Of a stretch of DNA of 64,000 bases, positions 51,586 to 59,624 are shown in pieces. The DNA comes from Zhihengliuella sp. (lineage in GTDB: Bacteria > Actinomycetota > Actinomycetes > Actinomycetales > Micrococcaceae). The position numbers were made by a program, and so were the translations under genes. How positions within the stretch are numbered: position 1 is the stretch's first letter; each line of letters begins with the position of its first letter. The stretch covers positions 1 to 64,000 of the forward strand of contig NZ_JAPSJL010000005.1 of NCBI RefSeq assembly GCF_031178195.1, read 5' to 3'. Under the pieces are notes generated by a model, which did no database searches, was not told the origin of the DNA, and saw only the letters and a program-made list of their open reading frames with translations.

Positions 51586-51950
51586 CTTCGCCGTTCGACG
51601 GAATAACGGCTCATCACCCAGGGTTGCCAGCCGACAGGTTTTAACCTCTAGTGGATCTCCTGCAGGGTGAATCTAGCCATAGTATCTGGCATATCGACAC
51701 CTGTTTTGGAGAATGGTCTGCGCATACCTGACCCGAGCGACAGCCCCGCAAGGATGGCACCGGGGTGCGTGCTAGACGGGCAAGTATCCCAGACGGGCCG
51801 GGCCAAACGCTGAGCAACTCATGGCAGACCGGAAATCATCCATCGGACCTGCCTGAAGCTGGGAGGATGAAACCCCTGGTCAGAGGTGACTTTTAGACGT
51901 TGAACCTAAATTCAACCACGTCGCCGCGGTTAGCGAAGGTCTGAAGCCTG
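51586..51950. other. Intergenic stretch with VEFRFNV remnant
   Basis: About 365 bp. The only coding trace is on the minus strand, a frame ending at TAA 51893-51895 with RLQTFANRGDVVEFRFNV, which overlaps the end of the small ORF at 51951. No promoter, hairpin or RNA gene is clear. Confidence 0.4.
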
Positions 51951-52115
51951 TCACCTGGATGTGCTGGTCACGCGCTCGGGCGCGACGCCGCCGCCGATGG
52001 CCTCGAGGTCGCCGTACGGCTGTCCTTGGCTTCGTCCAGCGCCTTCCTCCATCTCGACCCGAGCCAGCTCGCGGATGCGGTCTTCGTGCCCCGGCACTCC
52101 GACACGTAGGGTCAC
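51951..52115 (-). CDS. 54-aa protein translationally coupled to the Abi gene
   Basis: GTG 52115 overlaps the stop of the Abi-type gene by 4 nt (GTGA). The frame encodes 54 residues with good codon bias (VTLRVGVPGHEDRIRELARV, then EMEEGAGRSQGQPYGDLEAI) and ends at TGA 51951-51953. No domain is recognised. The overlap argues for co-translation, as expected of a small partner or antitoxin of the upstream protein, or it is a truncated downstream gene. Confidence 0.5.
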   Translation of the reverse strand: MTLRVGVPGHEDRIRELARVEMEEGAGRSQGQPYGDLEAIGGGVAPERVTSTSR

Positions 52116-53659
52116 TCGCACGCCTTGCCCTGGTCAAGGTCGTGCGGCATGACGAAGCTGCGCATGGCGTCCGCCTCGTCGATCGCCGCGGTGAACTCCT
52201 CCTCGGTGACCGAGTTCAGCAGGTCGAGGGGCGATCGGTCCGAGCCGTCCGCGTTCTGCGGCAGATCCTGGTGCGGCGTTTGCCACCAGTCCAGGAGCGC
52301 CCTGGCGACGTCGGTCGGATCTGAGCCTCCGCAGGATCGGGCGAGTGCTTGGTTGATCTCGGCAAGCGCGTCGACGATCTTCCCGTCGCGGAACTGGAAG
52401 GCCGGGTAGAACTTCGTCTCTCCGAGCTCGACCTCGATCACGACGTCGTGCTTGAGGTAGGTCCGCAGCAGGCTGCGCTGAGCTGCCTTCTTCGCTCGCG
52501 CGGCCTGAGCCGGGGTCCGAGTCCGTTCTGATTCGATCACTTCCGCTTCCGTCAGCGACGCACGGGTCTCGGCGGCGGTCATGCACTCGGCCCGGTCGAG
52601 CAGGCTCGCGGCCGCCATCGGCGACCGGTCGAGCGCGAAGGCCCGGTCCCAGATCGGGCTGCTCCGCCAGTCGTCCGGGAATCCGAGCTGCGCCATGCCG
52701 AAGCCGACGGCGCGGGACTGGCCCTCGATGAAGTCGACCAGGTTCACGACGTCGCGCTTCTCCGGCGCGATGCTCAGCAGGAGGTGGCGCATGACGAGCA
52801 GCACGCCGTAGAGCCTGTTGCTCGTCCCGCCGTCCGCGAGCGGCGCGAGCAGGTCGTCAGCGTCTTTTCGAGCCTGTCCCGGCGCGTCGATGATCACGTC
52901 GAACGCGCGGTTCCACAGGCGGCCGTAGTGCGCGCAGATGTTCCGCACGTTCCTGAGGTTGTTCAGCCAGTTCCCGAGAGCGCCGCGGTCTCCGTGGCCG
53001 TCGGCGGTTCGGACCTGGAACCGGGCTGCGAGGATCTCCTGGTCGGACTGCAGCATCAGGTCGTAGAGGCTGCTCAGCACTCCGAAGGACATCACTTCTG
53101 TTGCGACCCAGATGGGCAGGTGGGGGCCGTACTGCTGGCGGAAGTGCACGACGAAGTCGCCCCGGGCGCGCTGTTCGTGGCGGTCGTACTCCTCGAGCCA
53201 CTCGCGGTAGGCGGTGGTCGGCTCGGGCGGGGCGCTGGGATCTTCCTGCCTCGTCGCGCCGAGCGCCCAGGGGTGCCTGTGTGCGAACGCGTCGACCCTG
53301 CCGAGTCGATGGCCGATGAAGAAGCGGAAGGTCGTCTCGATGGTGCTGAGGATGTCGCTGAGACGCATGCGGAGCTCGTGGTCGAACTCGTACAGGGAGA
53401 CCACGTGCGCCAGGCCGGTCCCTGGCACGAACGTGTCCAGGCGGATCTCTCGTCCTTCGTCGTCGAACCGGGGCGCAGGAGGCGCAGGCCGGTCGCGGTA
53501 GAGGTGCCAGTAGCCCGACAGCCGGTAGTAGCCGTAGCGCTGCAGGACGGCGGCCGCGTAGGCGTCGTCGCCGCAGTCCATGCCCCGCCCGCGCAGCCGG
53601 CGGATCTGTTCGGGGACCGTGAGGAACGGCTTCGCGTAGGTGCTGTTCGGGGTTGTCAC
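52112..53659 (-). CDS. Abi_2-type HEPN protein fused to an Xre/MbcA-like antitoxin domain
   Basis: A 515-aa protein. Residues 10-260 match Abi-like (AbiD/AbiF, Abi_2) abortive-infection proteins: QIRRLRGRGMDCGDD, YYRLSGYWHLYRD, then the HEPN catalytic motif LRNVRNICAHYGRLWNR (R239-x4-H244). A middle region (260-400) follows. Residues 405-500 (ETKFYPAFQFRDGKIVDALA, then WWQTPHQDLPQ and SPLDLLN) resemble the toxin-binding C-terminus of Xre/MbcA/ParS antitoxins. A HEPN RNase toxin and an antitoxin-like module in one chain would be unusual. Start GTG at 53659; only weak ribosome-binding site. It overlaps a 54-aa ORF downstream. Confidence 0.75.
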   Translation of the reverse strand: MTTPNSTYAKPFLTVPEQIRRLRGRGMDCGDDAYAAAVLQRYGYYRLSGYWHLYRDRPAPPAPRFDDEGREIRLDTFVPGTGLAHVVSLYEFDHELRMRLSDILSTIETTFRFFIGHRLGRVDAFAHRHPWALGATRQEDPSAPPEPTTAYREWLEEYDRHEQRARGDFVVHFRQQYGPHLPIWVATEVMSFGVLSSLYDLMLQSDQEILAARFQVRTADGHGDRGALGNWLNNLRNVRNICAHYGRLWNRAFDVIIDAPGQARKDADDLLAPLADGGTSNRLYGVLLVMRHLLLSIAPEKRDVVNLVDFIEGQSRAVGFGMAQLGFPDDWRSSPIWDRAFALDRSPMAAASLLDRAECMTAAETRASLTEAEVIESERTRTPAQAARAKKAAQRSLLRTYLKHDVVIEVELGETKFYPAFQFRDGKIVDALAEINQALARSCGGSDPTDVARALLDWWQTPHQDLPQNADGSDRSPLDLLNSVTEEEFTAAIDEADAMRSFVMPHDLDQGKACE

Positions 53660-53927
53660 GTGTGCATCGTCCTGGCGTCCCCGGCACCCGGGGGTAGAAA
53701 GAGAACAGGCCCGCGTCTCATCTAGAGAAGCGAGCCTGTCGTGTTACTTCGATACTACACAAGTGCCACCCTCGCAGCAACGCCGACGACCCTGGCCGGT
53801 GAGCCTTCGCTACCTGCAATACGCGGCTCGTCTGTCGGCAGACGATGAATCGCGCGTGCCGCCACTCGCAGACGTCGCCAGCCGTAGTGACCAGCACGGA
53901 TGCGGCCCGCCGCGAACGTATTCGAGG

Positions 53928-54513
53928 TCAGCGGTCCGCGCCGAGCAAGCGCTCCAGACGCCGTTCGGTGAAGGCCAGCCCCAGGTCAGCCTGAGACATC
54001 TCATGCTCGCTGCTCCGCACGCGCTGGTGCAGCAGCTGTGCCGGCATGGCATCGGCTTCCCGGAGCGCCAGCTCGCCGAGGTCGGCGCGGGCACCCCCGG
54101 CCTGGTCCTCGAAGAACGTGGATCGGATCTCGAGGCGGATGACCTGCTCCTTTGCCCAGCCGACCCTGGCTGCATGGTCAAGTGTGGTCCTCCCCTCCAG
54201 CCATGCGCGCAGCTCGGGCTGCTCGAGGTTCTCCGTGACGCCGGTCGCGAGCGAACCCGCGCCTGGATGGTCGAGCGGGATGTGCGAGAGCAGCACTGCC
54301 GGCGTCACTTCCAGCGCAGCGGCGATGGCGGCGAGGTCGTCGACCGTCGCGGCGCTTATGCCGCGCTCGATCGCACCCAGGTCGGCGTCGAGGTCGTGCC
54401 CGAGGCCGGAGAGGGCGTAGGAGGGGCTCGTCGACCGTGAGCTGAGCGATCTGCCTGTAGTACGTGACTGCGTCGGCGACGGCGCGGGAGGTCGGAGGAA
54501 GGTGCGGGGCCAC
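53928..54513 (-). pseudogene. XRE-type regulator with one-base frameshift
   Basis: From GTG 54513 the frame encodes RAVADAVTYYRQIAQLTVDE, then must shift at the G-run 54423-54426 to continue SYALSGLGHDLDADLGAIER and DDLAAIAAALEVTPAVLLSH, a lambda-repressor-like HTH. A ~110-residue C-terminal part (LEGRTTLDHAARVGWAKEQV, EIRSTFFEDQ) follows. Deleting one base restores a ~194-aa protein. True mutation or sequencing error cannot be told apart. Confidence 0.6.
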
Positions 54514-54654
54514 GCCTTCGAGGCGTGGGCCGCGGCAGCGAGGCGGCGGGTGGTGACAGGCGTTGGGTGCGTGCGAAGGCCCGGCCTCCGGCCGGCGCGC
54601 GACGAACTTGGTCAGCCAGAGGGGCGATGGGGAGGATCTCGGGCGCGGTATCGG

Positions 54655-54972
54655 TGAGGCAGCGACGAGCCGTACCGGCGCTGCCTCACGCGCTGCCTCA
54701 TTCGCTGCCTCAGGCAAAACCCCAGGTCATATGTACACATCTACCTACTTGAGGCAGTGAGGCAGTGATATCAACGATTTTTCACAAGCGCACTCGCGCA
54801 CGCACACACGCACAGAGAAAATTCGCGAACTGCTGCCTCCTGCCTCACCTCGCCTTGATTGGCAGCCTGACCAGGCATTTCGCGTGAGGCAGCGTGCGAT
54901 CCAGCCCCGACTCAAAGCAGCCACTGCCTCACTTCCACGACCGAGCGGAGGGCCGGTGAACGACGTGAGGCA
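54655..54972. repeat. Cluster of TGAGGCAG repeats, candidate replication origin / iterons
   Basis: The octamer TGAGGCAG, in either orientation, occurs exactly at 54655, 54681, 54693, 54705, 54750, 54758, 54840, 54885 and 54924, with 7/8 matches at 54833 and 54966. Two copies are directly adjacent (54750-54765). Between 54722 and 54835 the DNA is unusually A/T-rich. A repeat array plus AT-rich segment next to replication genes is the layout of a plasmid or ICE origin, or of partition or repressor sites. Confidence 0.75.
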
Positions 54973-54973
54973 C

Positions 54974-55357
54974 TCAGCCGCCGTCGGCCTCGATCTGGTC
55001 GATCTCCTGCTCGATGGCAACCATCGCCGCCTGCGCTTGGCGGAACTCGGCCTCGGCCTCGGCCGCTCGGTTCTGCTGCAGCTCGAGCCCTCGGCGCAGC
55101 TCGTCGACCCGAGCCTCCGTGGGCGACTTGCCGCTCACCAGCACGGCGAGCGGCACTCCCAGCGCCTGCGCCGCCGCGACGGCCTCCTCGAGCTTGAACG
55201 ACCGCCCCTGATTCTCGATCCGCGTGATCGCCGAACCGTCGACAACGATGCCCAGGCGTTCGGAGATGCGCCGCGCCAGTTCGGCCTGGGACACCCTGGC
55301 CGCGACCCTCTCCTGGCGTAGCCGACGGGCGAACACCGCCTTGAGCGACTCGGGCAT
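54974..55357 (-). CDS. XRE-family repressor-like protein with coiled-coil tail
   Basis: A 127-aa protein. Residues 8-75 form a HTH (RLRQERVAARVSQAELARRI, then DGSAITRIENQGRSFKLEEA). Residues 80-125 are an acidic/Gln-rich coiled coil (ELRRGLELQQNRAAEAEAEF). ATG 55357 has AGGAGA 8 nt upstream. It lies between the repeat cluster and a divergent excisionase-like gene and may control both copy number and excision; this is inference. Confidence 0.8.
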   Translation of the reverse strand: MPESLKAVFARRLRQERVAARVSQAELARRISERLGIVVDGSAITRIENQGRSFKLEEAVAAAQALGVPLAVLVSGKSPTEARVDELRRGLELQQNRAAEAEAEFRQAQAAMVAIEQEIDQIEADGG

Positions 55358-55572
55358 GACGGATCTCCTGGTATCTGAGCGAAGTGATGCGATTCCAACA
55401 CTATCTGGTCGCCATGCTGTCAGATTCACATGCTTTCTGCTAGACTGGCAGCAGGCGCATCCCAGGATGCGACCGCGACGACTGGCGACAGAGACCCAGG
55501 GCTGGCGGAGACCGACCGTGCACCACGCACGCAGTAGTCGGGACACCGAGGCTCGACGAAAGGTCTCCCGCC

Positions 55573-55890
55573 ATGGCCACCGCGACGACGCTTGAGCGTC
55601 TCTATCCCCTGCGCGAGCTGCAGGACGCCAACTACGGCGACCGCACCACCCTGATGAAGCGCATCCACGACGGCACTCTGCCGGCAGTGAAGGTGGGCAA
55701 TGCCTACAGGATCCGTGAGAGCGACCTGCACCTGATCGCCAAGCCGATCGGCGATGCGACGCGCACCGCACCCGAATCCGCCGCCGACCTCGACGACCTG
55801 GCCGCGCTTGCTGCACGGATCGTCTCGACCTGGCCGTGCCTGTCGACTGAGCGAAAGGCCGAGCTCGGCCGCCTCCTCGCCGCCGCCTGA
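55573..55890 (+). CDS. Excisionase-like HTH (MerR/HTH_17) DNA-binding protein
   Basis: A 105-aa protein whose N-terminal ~60 residues (YPLRELQDANYGDRTTLMKR, DGTLPAVKVGNAYRIRESDL) match the winged HTH of excisionases and related AlpA/HTH_17 proteins. The tail is helical. CTAGACT about 115 bp upstream is a plausible -10. A strong terminator follows. Such proteins regulate element excision or replication. Confidence 0.75.
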   Translation: MATATTLERLYPLRELQDANYGDRTTLMKRIHDGTLPAVKVGNAYRIRESDLHLIAKPIGDATRTAPESAADLDDLAALAARIVSTWPCLSTERKAELGRLLAAA

Positions 55891-55900
55891 CGACATGAAG

Positions 55901-55924
55901 AGAGCCCCGCCGAAGCGGGGCTCT
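55901..55924 (+). terminator. Terminator after the excisionase-like gene
   Basis: Perfect 10-bp stem AGAGCCCCGC / GCGGGGCTCT with CGAA loop, 10 bp after the stop. A second, weaker hairpin (GTCCGGCC 55939-55946 / GGCCGGAC 55963-55970) precedes the primase gene. Confidence 0.75.
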
Positions 55925-55992
55925 GCAACAAGACATTCGTCCGGCCGAGCGCCAAACTCGATGGCCGGACCTAGAAGACGGGAACTCTTCCT

Positions 55993-57938
55993 ATGTCCAT
56001 TTTGCCAGATGATCACAGCCAGAGCAATGAGCCGCACGACGATGTGTCGGAGTTCGAGGACGACCTCACCGAAGGCTCCTCGAAGGTCGCCAACCCCGTG
56101 GCCGACGCCTTCACCCGCGCCATGGACCACTTCAGCGACGGCGGCGAGATCGCCCCGCTGAACGAGGTGGTCAAGGTCTGCACCCGCGAATACCTCGACG
56201 CTATCCTTCCCGACCAGCCGCCCACCCCCGACGAGATCGAGAAGCAGCTGCTCGCGATGGTCAACGGTGTCTGCAAGGTCGAGAACAGGAAGACCAGGAT
56301 CGACAGGGAGAAGCTCCAGTTGCTCAAGGCCCTCATGCCGGTCCAGGTCGCCATGATCGTCGACCACCTCTTTCACGTGGCGGAGGTGACGCCGGGCGGC
56401 ACCCAACAGGACGACGGCCTCGGCGTCCTTTCGATCTACCAGGACTCAGGCGAGTTCGTGGGCCTCCACCGTCGAGTCGACCTCGGCCTCCTCGACGAGT
56501 TGGCCCGCCAGTACAACTTCGGCCACGACGGCAAGTGGCTCGTCGAGTTCGAACGGGCCCTGCGCGGGTTCGCGCGCAAGGTTCCGGAGAACCAGAACAC
56601 GGACCTCGTCGTGATGGGCAACCTCATCTACGACTACCGGAACGACGAACGGATCCCGTTCTCGCCGAACTACGTGTTCCTCGCCGCCACTCGGAGACCG
56701 ATCTGATCGACCGGCAGCACCCGGGCTCCGCCGTCACGATCACGCGTGAGGACGGCACGACCTGGAACTACGACGAGTGGTGGGCCGGGACGGTCCCCGA
56801 CGAGGGCACTAGGTCCTACATCCAGCACGTGGTCGGCGCTGCGTTCCGGCCTGCCCATGACTGGCAGAAGATGCCGTGCCTCTTCTCCGAGACGGGGTCT
56901 AACGGCAAGGGCACGATCCTGGCGCACATCCGCGCGATGATCGGCTCCCGCAACTGCCGGAGCGTGCCGCTGAAGCGTTACGGGTCGCAGTTCGGCAAGT
57001 CGCAGCTGATCGGCGCGCGCCTGAACATCCCCGATGAGACCCCGGTGGGCGAGTTCATCAAGGATGCCACGGACCTGAAGTCGATCATCACGAACGATCC
57101 GATCGAGATCGACCGGAAGCACAAGGACCCGATCACCTACAAGCCGGCGCTCCTCACCATCCTGACCCTGAACGGCGACCTGAACTTCCGCGACAAGACC
57201 AAGTCGATGGACCGCCGCGTCGCGATCGTCCCGATGACACAGCGCTTCGACGACGGCGTCAAGGACAAGGCGATCAAGGACGACTATCTCCAGCGCCGCG
57301 AGGTGTGCGAGTACATGGCGTACAAGGTGCTCGTCGAGATGCCAAAGTTCTGGGAGCTCGACGAGCCGTCCAGCGTCAAGCAGGCGCTGCAGGAGCACCG
57401 GACCAGGACCAATACCGTGCTCGCGTTCTTCGAGGAGTACAAGGAAGAGTTCCTCCGCCCGTTCGTCCCGTTCCCGATGGTCCGGGCGCTCTACGTGGCG
57501 TGGCTGAAGGAGAACCGCGAAGGCTCCAATCCGGTGGGGGCCGAGCAGTTCACGAAGGACATCAAGGAGTGCTTCGACGCCAACATCTGGGCCGTCCCGC
57601 AGACCTCCGACGGCGCTGACCGCAAGCTCAGCACGCGCACCTGGCTCACCGAGCGCGAGCCCGTGCTCGACGAGTTCCACTACGCCGACGACGTGAACAA
57701 GTGGCAGTACGAGGCCGAGCGCGGTCGCTTCGGGGGCGACGCGCTGGCGAAGTCCGCTCCCCGCCAGGTGCGGGGGTTCATGCGCCGCGACGTCTACGAG
57801 GCCTGGATGGCCGCGGGCGGTGCGAGCGGCCCGGACGCCGCCGCCAAGGCCGTGCGTGAGGCGCAGCAGCGGAGGGCGCGGGCCGCGATCCCCGGTGCTG
57901 ACAACGACTGCGCTGACACGATTGGAGATGCAGCATGA
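55993..57938 (+). pseudogene. P4/D5-type primase-helicase of the element, with one-base frameshift
   Basis: The first frame (55993-56706) encodes an acidic N-terminus, a helical region and GKWLVEFERALRGFARKVPE, ending NYVFLAATRRPI. The second frame picks up from about 56690 with ETDLIDRQHPGSAVTI and continues to 57938, carrying Walker A SETGSNGKGTILAH, SQFGKSQLIGARLNIPDE, and the SF3/D5 sensor region LTLNGDLNFRDKTKSMDRR. This is the DUF5906/D5 helicase C-terminal domain of plasmid and phage primases. One base is missing near 56688-56691. Restored length is about 647 aa. Its stop overlaps the next start (ATGA). Confidence 0.8.
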
Positions 57939-58517
57939 ATCGCGCCGTCATCCGCGCCACAAGGATGCCTCGTGGCACCACGGTCGAGTACCTCAGGTAC
58001 TTCCGGGAGTCGGCCGCCGAATACCATGCGCGCGCTGATCGCCTGGAGCAGCGCCTTCTCGCCGGCGGGACGATCAAGGGCTCCCCCGACCTTCGGGTCC
58101 AGATGCCGTCGTGGGAGGTGGGCGACGTCTGCTGCTTCACGGATGTCACGAAGGCCGAGCTGCAGGAGGTGCTCCCGCCGCTGTTCGACGCGCTGCGCTG
58201 CCTCGAGCGCGCAAGCCGCCGCTATGGCCGCCCGGGACTTCAGGCGCGGGAGCAGGCTGGGGCTGGGCACCCAGGGCGTAGACGCGATGCTCAGCCAGTA
58301 CCTGGCGGACCGTCCAGGCCATGCTGCCGCCACCGAGCAGAAGATCGACGGCTGGTTGGGCCAGATGCTCGGCCCGTGCACGTGGAGCGCCCACGAGCAC
58401 TTCGGCAGCCGGTGCCAGAAGCCGGTCCCTTGGACGAAAGTGGACATGGGCGGCGGCCGCTCCGAGGGTGCATCGGCCCGGACCCTCTACGCGGTGAAGG
58501 CCGGGGACAGGCGATGA
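57935..58517 (+). pseudogene. Element protein of unknown function, apparently frameshifted
   Basis: ATG 57935 overlaps the primase stop. For about 95 codons the frame has good bias (RGTTVEYLRYFRESAAEYHA, FTDVTKAELQEVLPPLFDAL). From about 58220 the coding signal moves to another frame (DFRRGSRLGLGTQGVDAMLS ... FGSRCQKPVPWTKVDMGGGR) and ends at TGA 58515-58517. An ATG at 58224 could alternatively start a separate 97-aa gene. The original frame has no stop until 58894, which argues for an indel. The family is not recognised. Confidence 0.45.
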
Positions 58518-58894
58518 CCTCCGCCGCCGGCCGCAGCGCCGTTGCCCTCCGCGTCTGGGCACGAGGCGACCTCGCCCTGGAGGCGACCGTCGCGCTACTG
58601 CTCGGTGGCGGCGGCAGCCTCGTCGAAGGCCCCTGGGTTCGCCCAGGGAGCTTCGGCGCGTTCTGGTTTGACGCCGACACCGCTTCGGCCGAGTGCGGCC
58701 ATCTGAGCGGCGGGGAGCGCCGCGTGCTGGCGATCGCGGCTTCCCTCGCCAGCGCCAATCATCCGGTCGACCTGGGCGACGCCGTCACGGGCCTCGACCC
58801 TGCCGCGCTGCGGTGCGTGCTCGACGCAATGGCTCACGCCGGAGGGCTCCGCGACCTCCGAAGCGCCACGAGGGACCATCATGAGCCCCGCTGA
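58514..58894 (+). CDS. Small hypothetical protein of the element
   Basis: A 126-aa protein starting at ATG 58514, overlapping the previous stop by 4 nt. It has a GSFGAFWFDADTASAECGHL segment and an Ala/Leu-rich C-terminal half (LSGGERRVLAIAASLASANH, LDPAALRCVLDAMAHA) that is probably helical. The SGGERR run resembles an ABC signature only by chance, as no Walker motifs exist. It is in a tightly overlapping operon with the primase. Confidence 0.55.
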   Translation: MTSAAGRSAVALRVWARGDLALEATVALLLGGGGSLVEGPWVRPGSFGAFWFDADTASAECGHLSGGERRVLAIAASLASANHPVDLGDAVTGLDPAALRCVLDAMAHAGGLRDLRSATRDHHEPR

Positions 58895-59368
58895 GGCCCT
58901 CTTCGGGACCGCATGGGGACCGGGGCGGGGCGCGTCCTGCCCGAGCCCTGAATCGGCCCCTTTGGGGACCATTGGACGCCGCTCTGAAGACCGCGCTGAG
59001 ACCTCGGAAGGGCCAGGGCTCCGAGCACCCGGGACAAGCTCCAATCGAAACCCTGCAGCGCCCTTCGGAGGTCCAGGACGCGACCATAAGGAGCCCTCGA
59101 AGAGGCCAGCGTCTCACGGGACCGGAGCCGGCCCAGGTCGAGACCGCTGTAGGACCGTCGCGAGACCCGCAATGGTCCATGTCGGTCAGAGCCTCAACGT
59201 TGCGCGCGGTCGTGGCGGCCTCAGGTCTGCCCTCGAGTTCGTCGGCGCGGAGACCTTCGCAGACGTGGCCACGGCGCGCCGTGAGCCGTCCCAGTTGGGC
59301 GGCGAGCGAAGCCCGCGCGTTCCGCGCTCAGGCAGGCTGCCCGGGCAGCGGCCCCCGGAGGGCCCCGG
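58895..59368. other. Gene-poor leader of the mobilisation region
   Basis: About 470 bp of very GC-rich sequence with several overlapping open frames of ambiguous bias and repeated GGGGACC words near 58905-58975. I cannot support a gene. It leads into the hairpin cluster at 59369-59493 and may be part of the transfer origin. Confidence 0.4.
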
Positions 59369-59493
59369 ACATTCAGGAGCGAAGCGAGTGAATGTCATAC
59401 GGGGCTATGACATTCCTTGTCTCGGGGTGCCAGAGGCTCCAACAACTGGGTGCAGGGGCCCGGTTGTCGGAGAGCACCCCGAGACAAGGAATG
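59369..59493. repeat. Nested inverted repeats, candidate origin of transfer (oriT)
   Basis: Three interlocking dyads: GACATTC (59369-59375) with GAATGTC; GAATGTCATA (59390-59399) with TATGACATTC (59406-59415); and perfect 20-bp arms 59411-59430 and 59474-59493 whose 43-nt interval holds a further 12/15 dyad (about 59436-59472). The arrangement allows alternative hairpins and lies 132 bp upstream of the relaxase start, the usual place of oriT. Confidence 0.7.
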
Positions 59494-59624
59494 GCGCGCT
59501 CCAGCGATGGTCGAGGCCGCGGAGCGGTAGGGGTCCCCGTCCGTCGTTGGAGCGCTGCCGAGCGGTCCAGCCAGGGACCGATTGGCGTCCGAAGACCTCA
59601 CCAAACTGAAAGCGAGGAATCCCC

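Noticed and set aside
51893-51930. VEFRFNV tail as the 3' end of ychF serving as an integration site
   Set aside because: The YchF C-terminus is similar in pattern, but upstream residues do not match YchF and two further copies exist, so a remnant of another family is more likely.
28441-54520. Treating the whole flexible region as one genomic island with att sites
   Set aside because: No tRNA, integrase or flanking direct repeats defining such boundaries are visible; the content looks mosaic.
58514-58894. SGGERR as an ABC ATPase signature
   Set aside because: No Walker A or B motif; the protein is only 126 aa.
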